Source: Phanerochaete sordida (taxonomy: Eukaryota > Basidiomycota > Agaricomycetes > Polyporales > Phanerochaetaceae). Taken from it: a DNA stretch of 64,000 bases. Positions 33,085 through 42,838 of this stretch are shown in pieces. The position numbers and the translations under genes were made by a program. The stretch covers positions 2,418,001-2,482,000 of the forward strand of contig BPQB01000001.1 in NCBI GenBank assembly GCA_019973155.2. The letters run 5' to 3'. The notes under the pieces are model-generated. The model had not been told where the DNA came from. It was given only the letters and a program-made list of their open reading frames with translations, and searched no databases. Each line of letters opens with the position of its first letter. Position 1 is the stretch's first letter.

Positions 33085-34637
33085 ATCTTCCTTCGGCTTC
33101 ATGGCTAGACTATGCTTGCTTGCATCTACCACTACTCCATCCTTTCCCTCTGTGTCGTCGCAAGTCTTCGATCTAATGCATATTGTATCCTTGCATGTAC
33201 GTCAATCCGGCTGTCCCCCGACAGGTCAAGGAACGTGCCGAAGGTGAGCAGCTTCTTCCGCAGATGCTTGGCATGCGGCTGAAGTGCTGGTGGGTCCTTC
33301 TCAGGCTATTATGACCACTTCCCGCCAAAATCATGGAACGTCCGAGTGCAAGACAAGGACGGCAAAAAGGTTCTGGTCGCGGATAAAGACTTTGAGAAGG
33401 GTGATGTCATCTATAAGGTCAGTGTAGTGATGGTGCTACCAGGCTCCTCCTGACTGTTCTGCAGGAATACCCTATCGTGGCTGCTCTGGACTGGGATTTG
33501 CTTGAGGCAGGATCGCATTGTGCGTACTGCTTGAAGCTCGTACACAAAGTGTCCGAGTACCGGCCAGAGAGCGACCTCCTCAACACCGTCTACTGCTCCA
33601 GGGACTGCTACGACAAGGCCAAGCAGCAGTACCACGGCATTCTGTTCACTCTCGACCCTCTCCTGCCGCCCGACTTGGACGCCGAGGGCGTCGCTGCCGA
33701 CCCAGAAAAGCGCAAGGCAGCGCAGGAGGCCCTCGTCGCGCACCTCAAGTCGAACAAGAAGCTTGCGGACTTCCTCGTCGCGAAATGGGTCGCGCTCCAG
33801 ATCACGATCGAGACGTCGAAGGTCATTCCGGGCTCCGTGAGCCCCGCGAAAGACCTGCCGAAGTACCTCGACGACGACGCGCCCGAGTACGCGATCGGCG
33901 ACCACCTCGAGCGCCTGCGCTTCCTCGGCGCAGAGGTCAAGGAGGAGGACACTGAGATCCTCCGCAACGTCTTCGGCACGGCGCTCCCGGGCCTCGAGAA
34001 CTCGCTCACCGAGGACCGCCACGCGACGACGCTGGGCAAGATGCTGTACAACGCCATCGGCATCTGCTACTCTGGCGGCCGCGACGACAGGGTAAGTGCC
34101 GTGTCGGCCAGACGTGTGCGCTGTGGCTGAGCGTGCGTTCCAGCCCCAGTTCCACGAGCGCCCGGAGGACCAGGAGCGCACGCGCACGCCGTACGGCACC
34201 TCGCACCAGGTCGGCAGCGGCCTCTTCCTTGTCTCGTCCTACGTGAGTCTTCCCAACCCCCTCGCATCCCGACGCGCGCTGACGCGGCGCAGATCCAACA
34301 CTCGTGCGAGCCGTCCGTGCGCCCGTCCTTCACGGCGGGCAACCACAAGCTCTCGCTCATCGCAACGCGCGCGATCGCGGCGGGCGAGGAGCTCACGATG
34401 GCGTACGTCGACGTGGCGCAGCACGAGGGCGAGAGCGCCGCGGACGCGCGCCGCCGCCGCCGCTTCGAGCTCGCGCGCGGCTGGCGCTTCAAGTGCGAGT
34501 GCGCGCGCTGCGCGGCCGAGGACGAGGGCGCTGGCGAGGCGGACCTCGGCGTGACGGTCGACGAGAGCAAGGTCGAGGACGCTGCGGCGCGCTTCGAGGC
34601 GAAGAAGGCGGAGGCGGAGGCGGCGGAGACCGACTGA
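32282..34637 (+). CDS. TOM20-MYND-SET fusion isoform, putative lysine methyltransferase
   Basis: If the GTGAGT at 32923 (just after LTNLD) is used as a donor and CCCCGACAG ending at 33224 as acceptor, the frame continues in phase through a 19-nt exon (VKERAEG, 33225-33243) into YYDHFPPKSWNVRV and a complete SET protein. Landmarks: MYND-like zinc cluster (CAYCLKLVHK...VYCSRDCYDKAKQQYH), a helical insert, SET core (SHQVGSGLFLVSSY, IQHSCEPSVRPSFTAGNHK, AIAAGEELTMAYVD) and a post-SET cysteine cluster (FKCECARCA), stop at 34637. Catalytic-core motifs (NHS-type QHSCEPS and the late Tyr in AYVD) are present. The SET frame has no convincing start of its own: the nearest ATG at 33178 would need a 28-nt intron. 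Family context: SMYD/Set5-like methyltransferases. Isoform use is inferred, the coding is seen. Confidence 0.75.
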
Positions 34638-34896
34638 GCGTGTCGTACGCGTGTTGGATAAGCGTCGCTCTACTATAGCCGTAGTCTAATGGGTCCAGCT
34701 AGGTGTCCGCGACGAAGTAGCATAAGCGGGCAGTATCTGTGAACTGCATACAATGCGCTAGATGATCTCTCAATAACGAAGCGAGCCGGATAACCCTGTG
34801 GCGTTCAAGCTCACGCCACACGATAGCCAGAGTCAACGTGCAAGTGTATCGGTCCTTGCTACTGTACAACTTCGCCCAATCTCTATGCGGCACCGC

Positions 34897-35796
34897 CTAC
34901 TTCTGCAGAGCCTTGAGGATCGCCTGGCCGATGGGGCCGGCCGAGGCAGGGTTCTGACCGGTGATGAGGTTGCCGTCGACGACGACCTTGGGGGCCCAGG
35001 CAGCGTCGGCCTTGACGTACTTGCCGCCGAGCTCGTTGATGCGGTCCTCGAGAAGGAACGGGATGGCCTGCGGGCGGACGTGAGCACGGCGACGGCGCAA
35101 CTGTGCGCGGCGCGGGGCGTACCTTGACCTGGTCGATCGCGATCTCCTCCGCGTTCGAGAAGCCCGTGGCCTCGCGGCCCTTGAAGATGGACGCGCCGGT
35201 CGCGTCGACGGCCTGCACGAGCGCGGCGGGGCCGTGGCACACGGCGGCGGTGACCTTGCCGGCCTGGAAGAACGCGCTCGCGAGCGCGGCGTTGACGGGG
35301 TCCGACGCGAGGTCGATCACGGGGCCGTGCCCACCGACGTAGAAGACGGCGTCGTAGTCCTTGGCGTCGACGTCCGCGAGGCGCTTCGCGGTCGCGAGCT
35401 TCTGCTGCACGGCCGCGTCGGCGAGGAACTTGGTGCAGTCCGCGTCGGCCTTGAAGTTCTGCGTGCGGCGTCAGCCTCCTCGTGTGGCGCGGGCGCGCGG
35501 GGAAAGGGGCGCACCTCAGCGCTGCCCGGGTCGAGCGGCGGGTTCGCGCCACCGGGCGCGGCGAAGTCGATCTCGGCGTGCGGCGCGAGGACTGTGAGGC
35601 TGGTCAGCACGACGTGCACCGAATATCGCGCGCTCTGCACGCACTGTAGTACGGGTGGGCAGCCTCTGGGAGGTACCAGCCCTGCGTTTCAGCTTCAGTT
35701 CTTGGTGTCCCGCAGCACACGCGCCGCACGCACCGTGGGCTTGCCGGTGAGGCTCTTGTCGGCAGAGGTAAGCACGAAGAGGATGCGGGGAGACAT
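34897..35796 (-). CDS. Glutathione-independent glyoxalase III, DJ-1/PfpI (Hsp31) family
   Basis: Starts MSPRILFVLTSADKSLTGKP at 35796; exon 2 gives GWYLPEAAHPYY, exon 3 LAPHAEIDFAAPGGANPPLD, then VGGHGPVIDLASD and the nucleophile elbow AAVCHGPAAL with the active Cys, ending ILKALQK at 34897. About 235 aa, the usual family length. Proteins of this clade convert methylglyoxal to lactate without glutathione and act as stress chaperones in the cytosol. The Cys, the Glu of LPEA and the downstream His of CHG fit the catalytic triad layout. A TATA box lies about 80 bp upstream. GC-rich antisense ORFs across it are shadows. Confidence 0.92.
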
Positions 35797-35875
35797 TTCT
35801 GTGCTGTGTTTCGAGTGTCTGGTGTGAGTGTGTGTATGAAGAATCGATGCTGGGAGTGTCCTACCGGCGGGATGC

Positions 35876-35883
35876 CTTATATA
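35876..35883 (-). promoter_or_regulatory. TATA box of the glyoxalase III gene (TATATAAG)
   Basis: Reads TATATAAG on the minus strand, 80-87 bp before the ATG at 35796. A TATA promoter fits a stress-induced gene. Confidence 0.6.
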
Positions 35884-36859
35884 CCGGAACGGCGCCGGAC
35901 CCTGTGACGTGCACCTACGTGCACGCGTCGAGGACCTCCTCGGGGAGGCTAAACCGTCTTCCCTGAGAATCCCACTCATTGCCGCGCCTTCCGCCGCGCG
36001 CATTGCTGCGCATTGTGTCCCGTCGCGCTCTGGCCTCCACGCGTGCGAAGTCGCATCTACGCGTTTGTAAGGGCTGAGGTGACTAACTAGGCGCCCCGCG
36101 AATTCGATAGGGAATACCGGCTGTGATTTGGCAGCACACCGTCGCGAATGAGCTGCAAGGACCAGGCGGGACTGAGCGGCGAAGGGGTCGCCTTCCGAAA
36201 TGTACGGGAAAAAGCTTCGAGAAAATCCTGGAGCCGCAGGCGGAGGCCAATGGAAAGCCGCGGATCCTGCTCCGAGTCGGACCCATGAATTGCCGCGCAG
36301 CGTCACTCAGTCGTAGCTGCGCAACGTAAGAGCTCGTTGTCAAATCAACGGGTGCAATGCAGACGAAGGTGCCTCGATGGTATTGCGCCTCGAGAGCTGT
36401 ACATGTAGTACTCGCAAAGTGCTAGTCACCTCCGGAGGCCTGGTACTACCTTTCCGCACTTCCCACCAGGCGATCGCGGTTGCTATATACCGCACTTCAA
36501 CGAGCATAACCTCGCAAAACTGTCATACTGTATACACGATGGAGTATCGAGCCATCGCAGTCTTGAACTCGTTCGTGTCATCGCGTCAAGCATCTAAGCG
36601 GTACATATGGGCAAGTCATCCACCAGTGGATCCTCCGATCTTCAGCTGGAATGTGAGCGGCATACTGTGTTTGTGGCAGAGATTTGTTTAGAGTGGTGGT
36701 TTCTACACGAGCTGGATCTTGCCGCACGTCCGGAGGATGTGCACAGAGAGAAATAAGCGATAGATTAGCAGTCTTACATGATGTTCCAGACAACACAATT
36801 AGACACGACAGCGTTGACTCAGAGCAAACAAATTAAAATAGGTACACGCAGCGTTGCGG
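35884..36859. other. Intergenic, no gene recognised
   Basis: Distal promoter of the glyoxalase gene and 3' flank of the 14-3-3 gene. Short ORFs only. Confidence 0.5.
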
Positions 36860-37758
36860 CTACTGTATCTCGCCAGACCAGAGGACCATGTCGTCGCGGA
36901 GGAGCTGGAGGATGGTGAGTGAGTCTTCAAGCGCCTGGCCCTCGGGCATGCCCGCCGCCGCCTGAATCGCCTCGTCGAACGCATGCTTCGCGAGGAAACA
37001 CGCGCGCTCGGGGCTATCTGCGATGTCGTGGTAGTAGACCGCGAAGTTGAGCGCGAGGCCGAGGCGCGTCGGGTGCGTCGGCTCGAGCATGCACGTCGCG
37101 TGCTTGTACGCGAACTTGTACGCGTCCAGCGACGACGACGCGTTCCGGTCGTCCGGCTGGTCTTTCGTGAACTCCGCGAGGTACCGGTAGTAGTCGCCGC
37201 GCCTGGTGGCGGGTGTCAGCGGATCGGTATAGATGAGAAGAGGCGCGCCCACATTTTGCTGTAGAACACCTTCTCCTCGCCTGGATTTGACGAGGGGATG
37301 AGGAAGTTCTCGAGCAGCTCGACGATCTCGACGCAGACGCCGTCGAGCTCCCGCCGTATGCGCTCCTTCTGGAGGTGCATGAGGGCGACCTGATGTGGCG
37401 AGGAGCGCGGCGCCTCGCGTTTCTCGAGGTTGTCGATGATCCGCCACTGGTTCCGCAGCTGGCCCGTGATGTGCTTGAACGCGATGGACAGCAGGTTTCG
37501 TTCCTCAATCGTGAGCTGGTCGTTCGGGCTGTTTATGAGCTCCTTCATCGATGCGACAACATCTGTTAACAGGTCAGACGACCACAAAGTGCTGCGGAGT
37601 GAGGCGATGCACCTTTGTAGCGTTCTGCTTGATCAGCTACCCTCGCAAGGTACAGCCGGTCAAGCCGCGACACAGTCAAGTCCAGCTATGAGGGTGCAGT
37701 ACGTCAGGTGGGATCGACGCGCCTTCGACAGGACGCGGGCACTCACAGCGGGAGACAT
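36860..37758 (-). CDS. Divergent 14-3-3 protein
   Basis: Exon 1 is MSPA from 37758, exon 2 LDLTVSRLDRLYLARVADQA, exon 3 starts DVVASMKELINSPNDQLT, and the last exon starts with the RGDYYRYLAEF signature and ends DDMVLWSGEIQ at 36860; about 255 aa. 14-3-3 dimers bind phosphoserine peptides in client proteins. The peptide-binding basic triad is kept: Lys and Arg in [13 protein letters not shown] (equivalents of K49 and R56) and Arg-Tyr in YYRYLAE (R127, Y128). The rest differs: canonical fungal copies have YKNVVGARRASWRI and [20 protein letters not shown], here [14 protein letters not shown] and [20 protein letters not shown]. It is therefore likely a secondary, fast-evolving paralogue rather than the main BMH-type protein, which is not in this window. 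Confidence 0.9.
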
Positions 37759-38551
37759 GAGGTAGAGCGTAGGGTTCGTAATAGGGCGCAGGGAGGGGAT
37801 GTCGCCGTAGATTTATTGTCCTCGTTGCTTGAACCCTGGGCGCAGGGTATGGACGCACTATCTCAGAAAGGGCAGTCCGGGGGTGATGGCGTCGGTAGGG
37901 CAGAGGGAAAGCAGGGTGTAGGGGGAAGGAGGTGAGGTGAGGCTCAAGGGCGCAAGGCCATGAGGCGCAGCCAAGGCGGGTGTTCACGGTGCGTGTCCAA
38001 CGTTGAGGCCGCCGGAGATTGTGTCGGCAGCACGGATCGCTCATCGTGTGAGAGATCGTCGCCCCCGCTTCCTGATGTGATGTCACCGCACAAGCATCTT
38101 CAAATACGAGCAGCCTGAATACAAATCCAGCGTTGCAGAGATTCGATGCGCTGGACGGCACGCATGAGGGTTTCAGACGCAGGGGAGGAGGAGGAGATGG
38201 ACTGGTGTCAGACAAGATCCCGAGCTGTGCTGCCCGATCGTCCCGGTCCTCCGGATCAACTCAGTTCATCTCCCGCCGGACACCGCGCAGGCACTCCTTC
38301 CCTTCCGACATTCACTCCGACGGGTGAACCACGTCGGACTCCGAAGAGCGAAGTGCAGCCGAACCTAGTGATATTTTCCCTTGGACAGTTGACACAAATT
38401 CTGTTCTTCCCATACACTCGAAGTACACTTGAACATAATGCCACTCATAGAGAGTACCATTCCCGCGACCTTTCATCCTGACCAGACAGGACCACCTGGA
38501 CTTCGGGTCAACGAATCAGCAGCTGCGGTAGATGAACACGACATATTGTGC
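37759..38551. other. Intergenic, no gene recognised
   Basis: Upstream region of the 14-3-3 gene (right of 37758) and 3' flank of the LPMO gene. Only short ORFs are present. Confidence 0.5.
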
Positions 38552-39516
38552 TCACGCCGTGTAGCTCTGCAGGTTGTTGTAGATGTTGATAGTGATACCA
38601 GGATCTGTCGGCTTGTAGTTTCCCGGAAGCGCGATCTTCGGCGGGTTCGCACTCCCACCACCGCTGATGTTGATCTGAGCGCAGCCTGCACGGTAACATT
38701 AGACTGAGCTCGACAAGCCTGACCTTGGCGTGCTCACCGATGTACTGGATGCGTACGTAGCAGCATTTATGGTGAGTGTAATATTGCCACAAGCTGGATG
38801 ACTACGCACAAATTGGGCGCCAGGATAGGTTGAAGCGACATGTAGCGCAATCTTCATACAGACGGTCAGCCCCTGGCACAATCTGTCGCGCTCAGATGGC
38901 TTACAATTTCTGCACGAAGCAGGTATTGCCCAGCGGGCAGCGAGCTCGGAATCGTGACGCTATGCTTGCCTGTGTGCGGTCAATGAGCCCTGGCTTCGTG
39001 CCACTGGCGGATGCATGCGCTTACCGCCATTCGCGTTCACGACGTCCGTCGCCCACTGCTGCGACGACGGGTTGACAAGACCAGACGAGTAGATCTTCGT
39101 CCAGACGGTGCCCTGGCCATCGAACGCCGCGGCGGTCGACGGCGCCTTCGCGATGTACACCTGCACGGGCCCCTTGTGCCCGCCGCTGATCGCGTCCTCG
39201 CCGGTGCGCTGCGCGTGCTGGTGCCACTCGAACGTGAGCGTCGCGCCCGCGGGCACGGTCGCGGTGCCGACGCCCGCGCCCGAGAGCCCTCCGACGTTGC
39301 ACGTCAGGTCCGTGCTCGTCACGTCCGTCACCGGGTTGTTGTTCGGCGGCACGCGGATGTCGACGTTCTGCCCCTGGTCCGCGCCGTTGATCCAGATGTA
39401 CTGCATCGTGACTATGCGGTGTCAGCGGCGAGAGGGCATGAGGAGGCGGGGGACGTACAGTGCGCGTGCGCCGACGCGGTTAGCAGCGCGAGGAGGGAAA
39501 GGAAGGCCAACTTCAT
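38552..39516 (-). CDS. AA9 lytic polysaccharide monooxygenase (formerly GH61)
   Basis: Six exons, 230 aa. Signal peptide [18 protein letters not shown], cleaved before His19, which becomes the N-terminal copper ligand (HFTMQYIW). The second ligand is His98 in [13 protein letters not shown] and the axial Tyr185 is in GAQFYIGCAQI (QxY motif); Cys57 and Cys188 can form the usual disulfide. The enzyme is secreted and oxidatively cleaves cellulose or hemicellulose chains. There is no CBM1 or linker; it ends NLQSYTA. The middle ([19 protein letters not shown]) departs from the common WHHTxxGxxPSDPID loop, which may alter substrate range. A TATA box lies 55 bp upstream, fitting a carbon-regulated gene. 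All introns have standard borders. Confidence 0.95.
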
Positions 39517-39570
39517 GGCTGGAAGGCTGTCGGGTGCTCGACGCTCTACTCTGGCCATCCATATAGCTGG

Positions 39571-39578
39571 CTTTTATA
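39571..39578 (-). promoter_or_regulatory. TATA box of the AA9 gene (TATAAAAG)
   Basis: TATAAAAG on the minus strand, 55-62 bp before the start codon at 39516. Confidence 0.65.
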
Positions 39579-40205
39579 GTCGTTGCTCTGACCGTGCTCA
39601 ATTCCTGGTTTTGGTCGCGAAATTGACTCTGACGCTTATTCTCTGCCAAGCGTGCCAAGCCAGGCGCGTTGAATGCGAGCACACGCGAAGAAGGCTTGTT
39701 CACCGAGGAATAGGCTGATTGAGGGAATTCGTCGGTGACTGCTTGCGCGAACCTAGGACGAGAGATGCAGCGCAATCGTCAATCGTTGAGGTTCGTTGTC
39801 GTATCGAAGGCAACTCACAACAGCGAGAATCTTCGTGGCGTCTTTTAGAATATCTATCGTCGAGTCTGAACCGTCACATTCAGCTGAGCTAGTAATTATG
39901 TGGTCCACTGCGCAGGGGAAGAAGAGGATAATCTCCGGTAAACAAGCCCCACCATGCATCACGAATATCGCGCTATGACGGCCTCCCAAGCAGAGCTGTA
40001 CATACCCCGACCCCGTTCTAGCGGATAACCGCAACACGATGGCACGACAGAAGACGACCCGTGCACGACGACGGCGGTCATCTGCTCCAGCACGCACCTT
40101 GCCCACACAGCCCACGCCGCACGCCACGGCCCGCGCTCTCACGGCCTGGAAAAGCAGCAAACCTTCTATTACAACACGGCGCCGCCGTCAGCCACGCTCC
40201 GTAGT
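39579..40205. other. Intergenic: AA9 upstream region and 3' flank of the aldo-keto reductase gene
   Basis: No gene recognised. It should contain the carbon-responsive control elements of the LPMO gene; no site could be assigned with confidence. Confidence 0.45.
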
Positions 40206-41576
40206 CTACCACCCGAGCTGCTCGAGCGTCCAGCCGTTGACCTTCCCATTCTCGTCCGCGGCGTTGCACAGGCGTTTCCCCTTGTCCAACGCGGAGATGC
40301 GCGCGACGTCCGCGGGCGCGAGCACGGGCAGGTCGATGTTCTGCGCCTGGTGCGCGGGGTCCTTGCTACACGGCATCGCGTGCACGCCGCGCGCGACGTG
40401 CCACGCGAGGATCACCTGCGCGGGCGACGCGCCGTACTTCTCCGCGAGTGCGACGATCGTCGGGTCCGCGCGCACCGTCGCGTAGCCCGTCGGCGCGTAC
40501 GCGGTGACTGCGATGCCGCGCGACTGGCAGTACTGTACGAGCTCTTCTTGGACGAGGTATGGGTGTAGTCTGCGGGGAGCCCGGGTAAGCGGTAAGCGTG
40601 CTACAGGACGAGAGCTGGGACATACTCAATCTGATTATCGGCGGGGGTGACCTTGGCGTCCTTCAGCAGAATCTCGAGGCTACAAATGCCATGAATATGC
40701 AGCGCTCGGGTGTAGCGGAGGGCGAGCGACGCACTTCTTGATAGAGAAGTTGCTGACGCCGATGGCACGAGCCTTGCCCGACTGGTAGATCTTCTCCATA
40801 GCGGCCCAAGTCTTGCGGAAGTCAGCTTCATGGTTGATTTTCAGGTTACCATTCTCGTCTTTCGGCAGCGGGTCGTTGTCTAGTGGCTATCAGAACCGGG
40901 TATCAAGACACTCGTCACGGACTGCTTACTCTCGTACAGAACGGCTTGGGGCCAGTGCATCAGCCACTAGATATATCAGAAAGCCCGTGAGCACGAGCGC
41001 GCCACCTGGGCTGCAAGCTGAGACATACCAGGTCGACATACTCAAGGCCGAGCCTTTCGAGGCTGCTGTTTATGCCCTCTTCCTCGCGGCCGTATGCATG
41101 GTGCCATCTACCGGTGCGTGAGTCGCTTCGCTCCAACGCCCGCCGGGCTTCGGTACGCACGAAAGCTTCGTGACGACGAAAATCTCCTCTCGCGGGATGC
41201 CAGACTCTTTAATGGCCTCTCCGACAGCCTGCTCCGTGCCTATCAGACACCTCGTCAAACATGGCGTGGCGTCGCTGCGAGAGCAATAGCCACACACCGT
41301 AGAACCATGCAGTGTCAATGCGCCTGTACCCTGCCTGTGCGGCACGGTCAGCCATTGGAAACGCTACCAATCCAACGAGTAACCACTCCTAACCTTGAGA
41401 GCCGACAGGATCCACTGCTTGGACGCGTCTCGGTCCTTCTGCTCGAAGCCTGCCCAGCATCCAAGCCCTAAGTAGCATGGCGATTAGCAAGTGAAATTTT
41501 AGGCAAAGGACACTGCGGTACCAATTGCTGGAGCCGTAGCACCTGTGTTCAGCTTGAAATAAGGGACCGGGGCCAT
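40206..41576 (-). CDS. Aldo-keto reductase
   Basis: Starts [19 protein letters not shown] at 41576 and ends WTLEQLGW at 40206, about 320 aa in about nine exons. The catalytic tetrad is visible in order: Asp in [13 protein letters not shown], the Tyr of the same segment, Lys in FVVTKLSWHH and His in [20 protein letters not shown] and the C-terminal cofactor segment ([20 protein letters not shown]) are typical. These NAD(P)H-dependent barrel enzymes reduce aldehydes and ketones in the cytosol; the closest functional class (glycerol dehydrogenase, aldose reductase) cannot be fixed from sequence. An upstream ATG at 41628 is in another frame. A TATA-like element lies about 72 bp upstream. Confidence 0.9.
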
Positions 41577-41647
41577 TGCTGCTTGTATCGCAGGTCAGAA
41601 GGGGAATCGGCGAGGTAAACGTCGTCATCGTCGTTCGGACTGCACAA

Positions 41648-41653
41648 TTTATA
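41648..41653 (-). promoter_or_regulatory. TATA-like element of the aldo-keto reductase gene (TATAAA)
   Basis: TATAAA on the minus strand, 72-77 bp before the ATG at 41576. Confidence 0.45.
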
Positions 41654-41805
41654 TCTTCATTTTCGCAGGATCTCGAGTGGCAAAGGGGTAGTTGCGTCGC
41701 GAGGCGCGACAGGAACGGGTCTTACTAAGGTAGATGTCATTTCTTAGCGCAAAATCGCGCCCCACAGGAGGCTCGCACTGTACCGACAACTCTTGGCCCT
41801 GCTTA

Positions 41806-42620
41806 TCAATCGGCCGACTGCGTCAAATTCGTCGCAGGGCTCTCTTCCTCGTCGTCGAACCACCGCTCTTCCTCGTCCCGATCGAGATTCGGGTCCCATT
41901 TTTCGTCCCAATCAACGCCGTCGTAGTCGACGAGGCCCTACAAAACCGCAGAGAGTAAGTCCCAGACAAGGTTTCTCAGCAGCTGAATCAGCTACGCACC
42001 TCGAGCAGGCCGTAGATAAACCGCTCCTTCAGACGACGCTTGAAGAGTTCCTCCGCCTCGCGCGGCGACAGCTCCTCCTGCGCCGCCGCTTCCGCAGCCT
42101 CTTCGTCGTCCGTGTCCTCTTCTTCTTCTGGGACGGCCTCCTCGGCCTCACGCTGCAGCCTGCGCAGGTCGCGTGCCCGCTCGGCTTCCCGCTCTTCCGT
42201 CCAGGTGCCGAGCAGCTCCCCCAGCTTTCCTACCTGGCGCCCTTCCGTTCGCCCCTCCATGAACTCCTTGTCTGCCCACTCCTTCTCATCTTTCGCCTCC
42301 CCTCTCGCCACGTCCTGCATGTTCCCGACAGGCCCTGGCCAGAGCGAGGAGAAGGTCGCCTTCGCACCCGGTAGCCGGAACTCTGGCGGGCTCGAGTCGA
42401 AGTAGCGCAAGCGGCGGTTCCGTATTGCAGGCAACTTCGTGCGCTGCTTTGCGTTGATAGATGGAGAGAACAGGGCCAGGAGGTCTCGTGGTAGGCTTCG
42501 CATGTGCTGCGCTAGGAACTCCTCCGGCTGCTCGACAGGTGACGGCGTGTAGTCCTTCGGAAGGCCCAAATATTTGAGTACGGCCAAGACATGTGGCTCA
42601 GACTGTGTGGTATCCGCCAT
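41806..42620 (-). CDS. CCDC97-like protein (DUF2052)
   Basis: Two exons, about 250 aa: MADTTQSEPHVLAVLKYLG from 42620, intron CTCGAG|GTGCGT...TTTGTAG, and the C-terminal exon GLVDYDGVDWDEKWDPNLDR with the DEEERWFDDEE motif that defines the family, stop at 41806. The middle is strongly charged and predicted coiled coil (EEREAERARDLRRLQREAEE, ELSPREAEELFKRRLKERF). CCDC97 proteins are reported to associate with the SF3B part of the U2 snRNP; the biochemical role in fungi is not established. It is nuclear by inference. Confidence 0.85.
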
Positions 42621-42838
42621 ACTAGGCGTCTCGTGCGTGCAAGTGTGGGGTATAGGATGGGTGTATGCAATGCAGGATGGTATTCGAGTGCAAGATGCGA
42701 GGCGTTCAAAGCAGGATGCCGTCATGCTCGCACGGAAGCGCCGGGCCGTAACCCGGGGAAGTTGTGGGCGTTTGTGTGTGCGGTCGTCGACGCCGAGGAG
42801 GTACAGCTTCCGAATCACCGTCTCAGACAGCGACCGCC
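42621..42838. promoter_or_regulatory. Divergent promoter, CCDC97-like gene / alpha-beta hydrolase
   Basis: A 218-bp spacer between opposite start codons; no TATA box seen. Confidence 0.45.

Noticed and set aside
33176..33243. Independent start of the SET gene at the ATG at 33178
   Set aside because: It requires a 28-nt intron, shorter than any other intron here; read straight through, it hits a stop. Splicing from TOM20 is simpler.
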